Origin: an uncultured Eubacteriales bacterium
GTDB taxonomy: Bacteria > Bacillota > Clostridia > Oscillospirales > Oscillospiraceae
DNA: 13,635 nt
Direction of reading: 5' to 3'
Assembly: GCA_900547745.1 (NCBI GenBank)
Contig: URHT01000037.1
Coordinates: 1 to 13,635 of the forward strand
Within the stretch, counting starts at the first letter, position 1, and each line of letters opens with the position of its first letter. Below the pieces are notes generated by a model. That model was not told the DNA's origin. It was given only the letters and a program-made list of their open reading frames with translations, and ran no database searches. Made by a program: the position numbers and the translations under genes. This document shows, piece after piece, positions 1 to 5,106 of the stretch.

Positions 1-2
1 AC

Positions 3-386
3 CTCGTGTGCGACGCCATCAACACCGCCATGCGCGAGCTGTTCCTGCAGATCGTGTACGGCCGCACCCAGTCCGCCTTCTCCGAGGACGGTCTGGCCGT
101 GGGCGCTTCTCTGGAGGATCTGGGCAAGGGTCTGCGCTCTCAGGTGGGCACCATGTTCGCCACCAGGGACAAGGGCCCCCGCTATCTGGAGATGGCCGAG
201 GGCTACTGCAGCCGTCTGGCTCTGAACAAGGACGATGAGATCGTGGGCTACGAGTTCATCAGCCTTGGCAAGATGATGGACTTCATCAAGAAGGGCGACG
301 ACGCCAACGAGGCCATGAAGAAGGCCACCGGCCACTATGGCCAGTGGGATAACGCGGCGAAGTATATCGACCCGCGGCAGGAGTAA
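3..386 (+). CDS. NifU-like iron-sulfur cluster assembly scaffold protein (3' part)
   Basis: The reading frame is open from the window edge and ends at TAA 384-386, so only the last 127 residues are visible; the GTG at 6 is internal, not a start. The visible part matches, from memory, the C-terminal half of the roughly 240-residue clostridial NifU-like scaffold: it opens with LVCDAINTAMRELF, carries GLEDLGKGLRSQVGT-like sequence (here SLEDLGKGLRSQVGT) and ends IDPRQE. NifU-type scaffolds assemble Fe-S clusters in the cytoplasm and pass them to apoproteins; the main cluster-binding cysteines would lie upstream of this window and cannot be checked. The GGGtGRT gene follows after 18 nt, so the two are almost certainly co-transcribed. 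Family identity is recalled rather than searched; the reading frame itself is certain. Confidence 0.82.
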   Translation, partial: LVCDAINTAMRELFLQIVYGRTQSAFSEDGLAVGASLEDLGKGLRSQVGTMFATRDKGPRYLEMAEGYCSRLALNKDDEIVGYEFISLGKMMDFIKKGDDANEAMKKATGHYGQWDNAAKYIDPRQE

Positions 387-404
387 GAAGGGAGGACGAC
401 TATA

Positions 405-1406
405 ATGGCTCTGTTTGAAAGTTACGAGAGAAGGATCGACAAGATCAACGGCGTCCTCGCCCAGTACGGCATCGGTTCCGTGGAGGAGTGCCGCGATATC
501 TGCAAGGCGAAGGGCTTCGACCCCTATGAGATCGTCAAGGGCATCCAGCCCATCTGCTTCGAGAACGCCTGCTGGGCTTACACCGTAGGCGCCGCCATCG
601 CCGTCAAGTCCGGCGTCAAGACCGCCGCCGAGGCCGCCAAGATGATCGGCGTAGGGCTTCAGTCCTTCTGCATCGACGGCTCCGTGGCCGAGGATCGCAA
701 GGTGGGGCTGGGCCACGGCAATCTGGGCGCCATGCTGCTGAGCGACGAGTCCAAGTGCTTCGCGTTCCTGGCCGGTCACGAGTCCTTCGCTGCCGCCGAG
801 GGTGCGATCGGTATCGTGAAGAACGCCAACAAGGCCCGCAAGCAGCCGCTGCGCGTGATCCTGAACGGTCTCGGTAAGGACGCTGCCCAGATCATCAGCC
901 GCATCAACGGCTTCACCTATGTGCAGACCCAGTTCGACTACTATACCGGTAAGCTCAACATCGTCCGGGAGATCCGCTACTCCGAGACGGAGCGCGCCGA
1001 TGTCCGCTGCTACGGCGCGGATGATGTCCGCGAGGGTGTTGCCATCATGCATCACGAGGGCGTGGACGTGTCCATCACCGGCAACTCCACCAACCCCACC
1101 CGCTTCCAGCATCCTGTGGCGGGTACCTATAAGAAAGAGTGCATCGAGCAGGGTAAGAAGTACTTCTCCGTGGCCTCCGGCGGCGGTACGGGCCGCACGC
1201 TGCATCCCGACAACATGGCAGCCGGCCCCGCCAGCTACGGCATGACCGACACCATGGGCCGCATGCATTCCGATGCGCAGTTCGCCGGCTCCAGCTCCGT
1301 CCCCGCCCATGTGGAGATGATGGGCTTCCTGGGCATGGGCAACAACCCCATGGTGGGTGCTACCGTCGCCGTGGCCGTCGCGGTGGAGGAAGCTGTCAAA
1401 GCCTGA
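405..1406 (+). CDS. GGGtGRT family protein
   Basis: Complete 333-residue cytoplasmic protein. It starts at ATG 405 behind a strong ribosome site (AAGGGAGG, 388-395, 9-nt gap) and ends at TGA 1404-1406. The family-defining motif GGGTGRT is at residues 259-265, followed by LHPDN; other conserved-looking stretches are SITGNSTNPTRFQHP (about 225-240) and a glycine/alanine-rich C-terminus (GMGNNPMVGATVAVA). The family is named after this motif and has no firmly assigned reaction. It regularly sits beside the NifU-like scaffold gene in anaerobic Clostridia, as here, which suggests a role linked to Fe-S cluster handling; that is inference from context. No signal peptide or membrane segment is apparent. 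Assignment to the family is confident; function is not. Confidence 0.92.
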   Translation: MALFESYERRIDKINGVLAQYGIGSVEECRDICKAKGFDPYEIVKGIQPICFENACWAYTVGAAIAVKSGVKTAAEAAKMIGVGLQSFCIDGSVAEDRKVGLGHGNLGAMLLSDESKCFAFLAGHESFAAAEGAIGIVKNANKARKQPLRVILNGLGKDAAQIISRINGFTYVQTQFDYYTGKLNIVREIRYSETERADVRCYGADDVREGVAIMHHEGVDVSITGNSTNPTRFQHPVAGTYKKECIEQGKKYFSVASGGGTGRTLHPDNMAAGPASYGMTDTMGRMHSDAQFAGSSSVPAHVEMMGFLGMGNNPMVGATVAVAVAVEEAVKA

Positions 1407-1539
1407 TATACCGTCGTTTACTGGATTTTCGGGGTCGGCGGGCAAAGTGCCCCGGCGCAGTGAAGACCCGGTCGAAAAAATGGCTTTGTCCACATATTAC
1501 CTGCATTTTTCAAAATGTGGGCAAGGTTAGCAGAAGAAA

Positions 1540-1576
1540 AGAGAGCATCGCCCTTGCGGCGGTGCTCTCTTTTTGT
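1540..1576. terminator. Bidirectional intrinsic terminator between convergent genes
   Basis: A 13-bp stem (1540-1552 with 1558-1570, one T:G wobble) encloses the 5-nt loop CTTGC and is followed on the plus strand by TTTTTG. On the minus strand the same hairpin is followed by TCTCTTTTCTTCT. It can therefore end both the scaffold/GGGtGRT transcript from the left and the small minus-strand gene 1636-1863 from the right. Confidence 0.88.
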
Positions 1577-1635
1577 GTATCAGGATGTGCGGTGCACGGC
1601 CTCCGGCTTAGCGGCAGCGGAGGCCGCCTGCAAAG

Positions 1636-1863
1636 TCAACGATCCAGACGCTCCGACTGGTCGGAATGGGATGAGCCGTTCACAAAGTGCATCTCCGGGT
1701 AGATGGAGAAAAGGCGGCCCGTCAGGTGGTCGATCTTCCGGAGAAGAAAGCGGTCTCTTTTGAGCAGTCTGCTCTTGCGCTGGATCTGGTGGCGCAGACA
1801 GTCGATCAGATAATAAGCCTCAAGAGCATCGTGCGACGTGAAGTGACGCGGCGAGTCAGACAT
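1636..1863 (-). CDS. Small basic hypothetical protein (75 aa)
   Basis: I do not recognise this protein. The frame is open further upstream (to 1962), but I place the start at the ATG at 1863 because GGAAGGGGGTG lies just before it and a good promoter at 1887-1915 would start transcription near 1880, leaving only this start. The product is short, polar and strongly basic in the middle (RHQIQRKSRLLKRDRFLLRK, about residues 21-40), with predicted helix and no membrane segment or signal peptide; the tail is serine-rich and hydrophilic. Basic composition would allow nucleic acid binding, but nothing specific shows that. It converges on the scaffold/GGGtGRT genes and shares their terminator. Promoter, ribosome site and terminator together support a real gene. 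Confidence 0.65.
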   Translation of the reverse strand: MSDSPRHFTSHDALEAYYLIDCLRHQIQRKSRLLKRDRFLLRKIDHLTGRLFSIYPEMHFVNGSSHSDQSERLDR

Positions 1864-1886
1864 GATTTCACCCCCTTCCGAGGGGT

Positions 1887-1915
1887 ATGTTAGCACATTT
1901 CCGAAAAAGTGGCAA
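1887..1915 (-). promoter_or_regulatory. Sigma-A type promoter for the 75-aa gene
   Basis: On the minus strand, -35 TTGCCA (1910-1915), a 17-nt spacer and -10 TAACAT (1887-1892) with TGC directly in front, giving an extended -10. The predicted transcript start near 1880 leaves a leader of about 17 nt containing the ribosome site. Confidence 0.65.
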
Positions 1916-1946
1916 GTACCATACACAAATGCGCAGCCCGCACACA

Positions 1947-1980
1947 AAGCACCCCCGGCCACCGGCCGGGGGTGCTTTTA
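1947..1980. terminator. Strong intrinsic terminator below the micropeptide gene
   Basis: A perfect 14-bp, GC-rich stem (1947-1960 with 1964-1977) with a 3-nt loop. On the minus strand it lies about 17 nt beyond the stop codon of the 21-codon gene and is followed by CTTTGTGTG, a weak T tract; on the plus strand it runs into TTTTAT. I assign it mainly to the micropeptide/operon transcript, with possible function in both directions. Confidence 0.75.
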
Positions 1981-1994
1981 TGTGCGTATGTACG

Positions 1995-2060
1995 TCAGCA
2001 CTTGCCGAAGAAACCGCACAGCAGCTTCAGCAGGGAAGCGCAGTCGAAATTGCAGAACAT
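1995..2060 (-). CDS. 21-residue cysteine-rich micropeptide
   Basis: A 22-codon frame read on the minus strand from ATG (2058-2060) to TGA (1995-1997). The product starts MFCNFDC and ends LLCGFFGKC, with cysteines at residues 3, 7, 15 and 21. It has a hydrophobic core of leucine and phenylalanine, two lysines and one aspartate, so it could form a short amphipathic helix. Expression signals are very good: AGGAGGT (2067-2073) 6 nt before ATG, a TTGCAA-17-TACAAT promoter, and a 14-bp terminator just after the stop. No homologue comes to mind. Possibilities are a membrane-active or toxin-like peptide, a metal- or disulfide-binding peptide, or a translated regulatory leader; the sequence does not choose between them. 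It may also be transcribed from the operon upstream. Confidence 0.7.
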   Translation of the reverse strand: MFCNFDCASLLKLLCGFFGKC

Positions 2061-2102
2061 TGCTGTACCTCCTATGTGTATTTCCCTTGCAAGGACAATA
2101 TC

Positions 2103-2131
2103 ATTGTAACCAATTTGTAACTCTTTTGCAA
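2103..2131 (-). promoter_or_regulatory. Strong sigma-A type promoter for the micropeptide gene
   Basis: Read on the minus strand: -35 TTGCAA (2126-2131), exactly 17 nt spacer, -10 TACAAT (2103-2108). The predicted start near 2096 gives a leader of about 35 nt holding a consensus ribosome site. The region is AT-rich compared with the neighbouring genes, as expected of a promoter. Confidence 0.78.
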
Positions 2132-2147
2132 ATGTAATATCTGCCAG

Positions 2148-2486
2148 CTATAAGATCAGCAGCAGCCCGATGGCGATCAGCAGCTCCTCATCGGCCTCCT
2201 GCCGGAACAGGAAGAACAGTAAAAGCAGCAAAAGGATGTCCCCGGCGTCCAGATCGGACAGATGCAGCTTCTCCAGCAGCCCGTTGAGGATGCCTCGTTC
2301 CGGAGACGGCTGCGGCGGTGGAGGCGGGCCGTGGGGTGGCCGCCCGTCAGCCGGTGCGCCCGGCGGTGGGGCTGGCGGCGGGGGAGGTGCAGGCGGACGC
2401 TGCGCGTTGGTCGGCGGCAGCGGCGCGTCCTCCGCGCTGACCCGGGTGTAGGCGCCGCCGTCGCCCCGGATATAGCGGTTATACAT
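2148..2486 (-). CDS. Proline-rich protein with hydrophobic C-terminus (112 aa)
   Basis: Third gene of a minus-strand operon. Its ATG (2484-2486) lies inside the last codons of the preceding gene (8-nt overlap), which indicates translational coupling. The product has a polar N-terminus, a long proline/glycine-rich linker (about residues 22-63, with runs of four to five prolines that would need EF-P) and a leucine-rich C-terminus (about 82-112). The C-terminus consists of two short hydrophobic stretches separated by FRQEADEE, like a hairpin lying in or on the membrane. I recall similar small unnamed proteins in Clostridia with this kind of Leu/Ile-rich tail, but no family name or function. A membrane-surface or spore-layer role is conceivable but unsupported. 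Confidence 0.75.
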   Translation of the reverse strand: MYNRYIRGDGGAYTRVSAEDAPLPPTNAQRPPAPPPPPAPPPGAPADGRPPHGPPPPPQPSPERGILNGLLEKLHLSDLDAGDILLLLLLFFLFRQEADEELLIAIGLLLIL

Positions 2487-2868
2487 GACCGTCCCCCCAG
2501 TCTGTCAGGAATTTTTTGCCCAGATGGATGAGCCGCGCCAGCCGTGCCGCCCGCTCCACCTTGTCCTGCTTGCTCTCCTTGAGAAAGGGCCGCAGGGCAT
2601 ACAGCAGCTGCATGGTCTGGCTGTTGGAGCGGCTGTACTCCTGCAAGAGAGGCAGGAAGCGGGCCAGCACCTGCGGGTCGAGGCCGCCCAGCGGCGGCGC
2701 AGGGGGTGTGACAGGTACGGACGGCGGCGCAGGCGGCTGCTGTGCCTGGGGCGCGGCGTCCGTCCCGCCGCCCATGGTGGCCGACAGCTGCTGGGCCATC
2801 TGCATGATCTGGGACATGCTGTTGGGATCTGACAGCAGCGCATTCAGTTTTTCATCCAGCTCGGCCAT
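2479..2868 (-). CDS. Helical hypothetical protein with proline-rich linker (129 aa)
   Basis: Middle gene of the operon. ATG at 2866-2868 follows GAGAGGAGGG at a good distance, and the stop at 2479-2481 overlaps the next gene. Three parts are visible. Residues 1-33 form a helical N-terminus with the motif LLSDPNSMSQIMQMA. Residues 36-60 are an alanine/proline-rich linker. Residues 63-125 form a helical C-terminus with QLLYALRPFLKESKQDKVERAARLARL. The N-terminal motif closely resembles LKSDPRALKSVMQSA in the gene just upstream, so the two are probably related. The C-terminal pattern (leucine-rich 'ALRPFL' followed by a basic amphipathic helix) resembles unnamed clostridial proteins I recall. 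No catalytic motif, signal peptide or membrane segment is seen; function unknown. Confidence 0.8.
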   Translation of the reverse strand: MAELDEKLNALLSDPNSMSQIMQMAQQLSATMGGGTDAAPQAQQPPAPPSVPVTPPAPPLGGLDPQVLARFLPLLQEYSRSNSQTMQLLYALRPFLKESKQDKVERAARLARLIHLGKKFLTDWGDGHV

Positions 2869-2886
2869 GCTGCGGCCCTCCTCTCT

Positions 2887-3135
2887 TTACCGGCGCAGGG
2901 AATCCTCCAGCCGCTGCACCAGTGCCGCGCCCTCCGGCGTGGACAGCACCTGCTGCAGCATGGCGGATAGCGCCGATGTGTTCCCAGCGGCGGCCTGCTG
3001 GGCGGCGCGTCCAAGAGCGGCGGTGTCGCCGCCGGAGAGCATCCCCAGCAGCGCCCGTCCGTCCGCCGACTGCATGACAGACTTCAGCGCTCTCGGATCG
3101 CTTTTCAGCTTCTGCATCATGTCCTGTTCGTTCAT
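2887..3135 (-). CDS. Small helical hypothetical protein (82 aa), first gene of operon
   Basis: The frame can be extended to a GTG at 3153, but AAGGAGGT sits 5 nt before the ATG at 3135, which fixes the start there. The protein is all-helix in appearance, starts MNEQDMMQKL, contains LKSDPRALKSVMQSA (about 10-24), a GGDTAAL turn (35-41) and an alanine/glutamine-rich second half ending in LVQRLEDSLRR. No cysteine, membrane segment or catalytic motif is present. It is followed after 18 nt by the 129-aa gene, which shares the SDP motif, and then by the proline-rich gene; together they form one transcription unit. I do not recognise a named family. Confidence 0.78.
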   Translation of the reverse strand: MNEQDMMQKLKSDPRALKSVMQSADGRALLGMLSGGDTAALGRAAQQAAAGNTSALSAMLQQVLSTPEGAALVQRLEDSLRR

Positions 3136-3167
3136 GACAGACCTCCTTACCACATTCTTACAGGGTC

Positions 3168-3173
3168 ATTGTA
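3168..3173 (-). promoter_or_regulatory. Possible -10 element for the three-gene operon
   Basis: TACAAT on the minus strand about 33 nt before the start codon at 3135. No convincing -35 is found at 16-18 nt; that position lies inside the terminator of the upstream gene, so the promoter is weak, activator-dependent, or used by another sigma factor. Confidence 0.35.
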
Positions 3174-3186
3174 TGTGCGCGGGCGC

Positions 3187-3222
3187 AAAAAAGTGCCTGT
3201 CGACCAAGCCGGCAGGCACTTT
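3187..3222 (-). terminator. Intrinsic terminator of the 157-aa gene
   Basis: A 10-bp perfect stem (3190-3199 with 3213-3222), extendable by three pairs including one wobble. On the minus strand it is followed by TTTTTTGCG. It lies about 12 nt past the stop codon at 3234 and separates this gene from the three-gene operon. Confidence 0.88.
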
Positions 3223-3233
3223 CGGGATATTCC

Positions 3234-3707
3234 TCAGTCATAGATGGTGTTCAGATGCTGGTAGATGGCGTGCAGCGCCGCCATATCCCGCTGGCGCAGG
3301 CGATAGCGAACGCCGTTTACCACGGCGCGGCCGTCCTCTAAAATAAGGATGGTGGGGGCCGCGGAGTTGTCTGACGGCTGGGCGTGCAGGATATACATGA
3401 CGCCGGGATCGTGCAGCCCGCCGCTGCCGGACAAGGGCCGGTTGAGCCGTGCGGCGTACAGCCAGTCGCAGACCTCCTGCAGCAGCTCCGGCTCGCGCTC
3501 CGCTGTCAGGGTGTAGTCCTGACAGACATACTCCAGCGTCTCGTGGTCAGGCTCGATCCTTTGGAAACGGACGTCGTGGATGTCCGCCGCCGACGCCGGC
3601 ATGTGCAGAATTACGTCCACTCGGCGGGGATAGAGGAAAAACAGGACGGCCAGCAGCACCAGTGCGGCGGGAATCAGCCAGAAAAGGTATTTGCGCTTGT
3701 CGTTCAT
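3234..3707 (-). CDS. Membrane-anchored hypothetical protein (157 aa)
   Basis: The start is placed at ATG 3705-3707. It has AAAGGAG upstream, and the promoter at 3736-3764 would start transcription downstream of the alternative ATG at 3737, excluding it. The product begins with MNDKRKYLF and one hydrophobic segment (about residues 8-27), followed by basic residues (YPRR). That is a single N-terminal anchor, although the preceding lysines and arginine make its orientation uncertain. The remaining 125 residues are soluble, with two cysteines (about 71 and 88), a helix around PELLQEVCDWLYAARL, and beta-like sequence with ILILEDGRAVVNGVRYRL. I do not recognise a family. It is divergent from the OLE RNA operon and ends at its own terminator, so it is a single-gene unit. 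Confidence 0.78.
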   Translation of the reverse strand: MNDKRKYLFWLIPAALVLLAVLFFLYPRRVDVILHMPASAADIHDVRFQRIEPDHETLEYVCQDYTLTAEREPELLQEVCDWLYAARLNRPLSGSGGLHDPGVMYILHAQPSDNSAAPTILILEDGRAVVNGVRYRLRQRDMAALHAIYQHLNTIYD

Positions 3708-3735
3708 AGGCGGCTCCTTTCTCTTGTCCAATGCC

Positions 3736-3764
3736 ATTGTACCACAAGCCCGGCGGGAAGTCTA
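3736..3764 (-). promoter_or_regulatory. Promoter of the 157-aa membrane-anchored gene
   Basis: Minus strand: -35 TAGACT (3759-3764, four of six consensus bases), 17-nt spacer, -10 TACAAT (3736-3741) preceded by TGG, an extended -10. The predicted start near 3729 gives a leader of about 22 nt that just contains the ribosome site. A second TATAAT on this strand (3792-3797) lacks a good -35. Confidence 0.6.
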
Positions 3765-3819
3765 TCCGTTTCGACTGTGCATAGAGCGAGAATTATACAG
3801 AATATCTTGCATAAAACAG

Positions 3820-3848
3820 TTGTAAAATCCGGGCCGGTATGGTAGTAT
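3820..3848 (+). promoter_or_regulatory. Promoter of the OLE RNA operon
   Basis: Plus strand: -35 TTGTAA (3820-3825), 17-nt spacer, -10 TAGTAT (3843-3848); TATATT at 3846-3851 is an alternative -10. The predicted start at about 3855 coincides with the 5' strand of the RNA's long-range closing stem (3856-3865), which supports both calls. Confidence 0.62.
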
Positions 3849-3855
3849 ATTATAC

Positions 3856-4508
3856 TGCTGAACAGCGGCGCAGTATCCTAGTCAGATCTGCCGTCTTCTG
3901 AAGAGGGGCCTAAAAATCCCTTAAAGGGCACAACTGTGAAACCTCTGGTGCTTGCTTCTTACGCCCAGTTTGGGGTGGGTGCTGGAAGGGAGGCACGGCC
4001 AGTCACCGTGCCTGCGGCCGTAGGGCGCCCTCCAATGGCATGGAGGACCCGACCCTGCGGTTGTGGAGACCTGCTGTTGTGCACAGGCGTACTCCCTTTG
4101 TGGTCAGCGACCTGTGTACGAAGCAGATTGCGAACCTGCATCGCGGTGCTACCCGGCCTTGTGCCGTGAACGCTGTGTGCAGAGTAGCCTGCCTTGCGTG
4201 GGCAGGGTGGATGGGAGAGTCAACGCGTCATGTCCCCGGCCAGGGACGCAGCGCTATTTCCCTGAAACCCTGTTTGCAAAAGAGGATAAGAGATGGTTTG
4301 ACTGCGGTGGAAATCACCTAGGCTGTCCTGACGGGGCGCCGGGGGGATTGCAGTGCGGACTAAGTGGCAGTCGGGTATCACGGCGGGCGACACCGTGACA
4401 CAGCACCGAAGGGGAAACCGCCTTCATCGGCAACGAGAGGTGTGCTGCGGGGAAATCCAACCCGTACCTAAGCCGCAAGATTTACTCCCGGAGCCGCCCT
4501 GTTCAGCA
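3856..4508 (+). ncRNA. ole: OLE RNA (ornate, large, extremophilic RNA)
   Basis: About 650 nt without a credible protein frame, directly before oapA and dxs, which is the characteristic genomic position of OLE RNA. Its ends pair over long range: TGCTGAACAG (3856-3865) with CTGTTCAGCA (4499-4508), extendable by CGGC/GCCG across a 2-nt bulge. Further stems read directly include 3991-3998/4006-4013, 4029-4034/4041-4046, nested 4071-4075/4122-4126 and 4082-4087/4111-4116, 4188-4193/4201-4206, and 4401-4406/4442-4447 with an inner GAAGG/CCTTC. OLE is usually about 600 nt and forms a membrane-bound ribonucleoprotein with OapA (plus OapB and OapC elsewhere). In Halalkalibacterium halodurans its loss causes sensitivity to short-chain alcohols, cold and magnesium. 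Identification rests on size, structure and the neighbouring oapA-dxs-tlyA-argR-recN genes; no covariance search was possible. Exact ends are inferred. Confidence 0.9.
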
Positions 4509-4522
4509 TGACTATTAGGATT

Positions 4523-4540
4523 AAGTGAGGTTCGTCACTT
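4523..4540 (+). promoter_or_regulatory. Hairpin covering the oapA ribosome site and start codon
   Basis: AAGTGA (4523-4528) pairs with TCACTT (4535-4540) around the loop GGTTCG. The likely ribosome site GTGAGG (4525-4530) lies partly in the 5' strand and loop, and the first two bases of the TTG start (4539-4541) lie in the 3' strand. A six-pair stem could dampen translation of oapA or respond to folding of the OLE RNA just upstream. Confidence 0.45.
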
Positions 4541-5087
4541 GGCAGACAAGGATAAAAAGAAGAAAAAGAAACAGGGAAGCTGGCCGCTGCGGGTCTTTCT
4601 GCTGGCGGTGGCGCTCAGCGCCGTGCTGAGCTTTTTCTCCTCCACCGCGCTGGAGGGGGCCGACTATGCGGTGGCCATCATCGTGCTGGCGGTGTTCATC
4701 GGACTGGGCATTATCTTCGACATGGTGGGCGTGGCCGTTACGGCGGCGGATCCCAAGCCGTTCCACTCCATGGCCGCCCATAAGGAAAAGGGCGGACGGG
4801 AGGCCATCCGCCTTTTACAGAACGCCAATCAGGTCAGCTCCGTGTGCAACGATGTGGTGGGCGACATCTGCGGCATCGTCTCCGGCTCCACGGCGGCGGT
4901 GATCGTGGTGCAGCTTCAACGGGACTTCAGCACCACGTCCATCCTCATCTCCATCGGCGTGACGGCGCTGATCTCCGGCATTACCATCGGCGGCAAGGCA
5001 CTGGGCAAATCGGTGGCCATTAACGACTGCACCAAGGTGGTGTACCGCGTGGCGCGGATCATGAACGCGCTGCATCTCTATCGCTGA
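4539..5087 (+). CDS. oapA: OLE-associated membrane protein OapA
   Basis: 182 residues, starting at TTG 4539 with GTGAGG 8 nt upstream; no in-frame ATG exists between the upstream stop at 4509-4511 and here. The N-terminus is very lysine-rich (residues 4-11), suited to RNA or membrane-surface contact. Four hydrophobic segments follow, at about 16-35, 43-68, 108-125 and 132-152. Between segments 2 and 3 is ADPKPFHSMAAHKEKGG and then NDVVGDICG, which contains a DxxxD pattern (Asp105, Asp109) like the conserved motif described for OapA. OapA binds OLE RNA and holds it at the cytoplasmic membrane; the complex is linked to alcohol, cold and Mg2+ tolerance in H. halodurans. The position directly 3' of OLE RNA and 20 nt before dxs agrees. 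Identification is by family memory and context. Confidence 0.88.
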   Translation: MADKDKKKKKKQGSWPLRVFLLAVALSAVLSFFSSTALEGADYAVAIIVLAVFIGLGIIFDMVGVAVTAADPKPFHSMAAHKEKGGREAIRLLQNANQVSSVCNDVVGDICGIVSGSTAAVIVVQLQRDFSTTSILISIGVTALISGITIGGKALGKSVAINDCTKVVYRVARIMNALHLYR

Positions 5088-5106
5088 AAAAAGGGGCGTA
5101 TACACG

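Noticed and set aside
1460..1763. Plus-strand short frames spanning the terminator at 1540-1575
   Set aside because: They run through a strong terminator, lack ribosome sites and overlap the better supported minus-strand gene.
2262..3346. Plus-strand frames opposite the proline-rich operon
   Set aside because: Antisense shadows of three minus-strand genes with consensus ribosome sites and tight coupling; translations are Ser/Arg/Gly-rich low complexity.
3792..3797. Minus-strand TATAAT upstream of the 157-aa gene as its promoter
   Set aside because: No acceptable -35 at 16-18 nt, while TAGACT-17-TGGTACAAT closer to the gene fits better; kept only as a possible secondary start.
3936..4398. 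Several plus- and minus-strand short open frames in the OLE region
   Set aside because: No ribosome sites, overlapping frames, odd composition (Cys/Arg/Pro-rich), and the sequence is fully explained as a structured RNA.
3856..4508. Alternative identities for the structured RNA: RNase P RNA, tmRNA, group II intron
   Set aside because: No reverse transcriptase frame or intron-like domain V was seen, no tmRNA tag frame was seen, and the flanking oapA-dxs context is specific to OLE RNA.
4508..4528. Six-codon upstream frame (ATG 4508 to TGA 4528) before oapA
   Set aside because: No ribosome site precedes it and the ATG lies at the edge of the OLE closing stem; probably chance.
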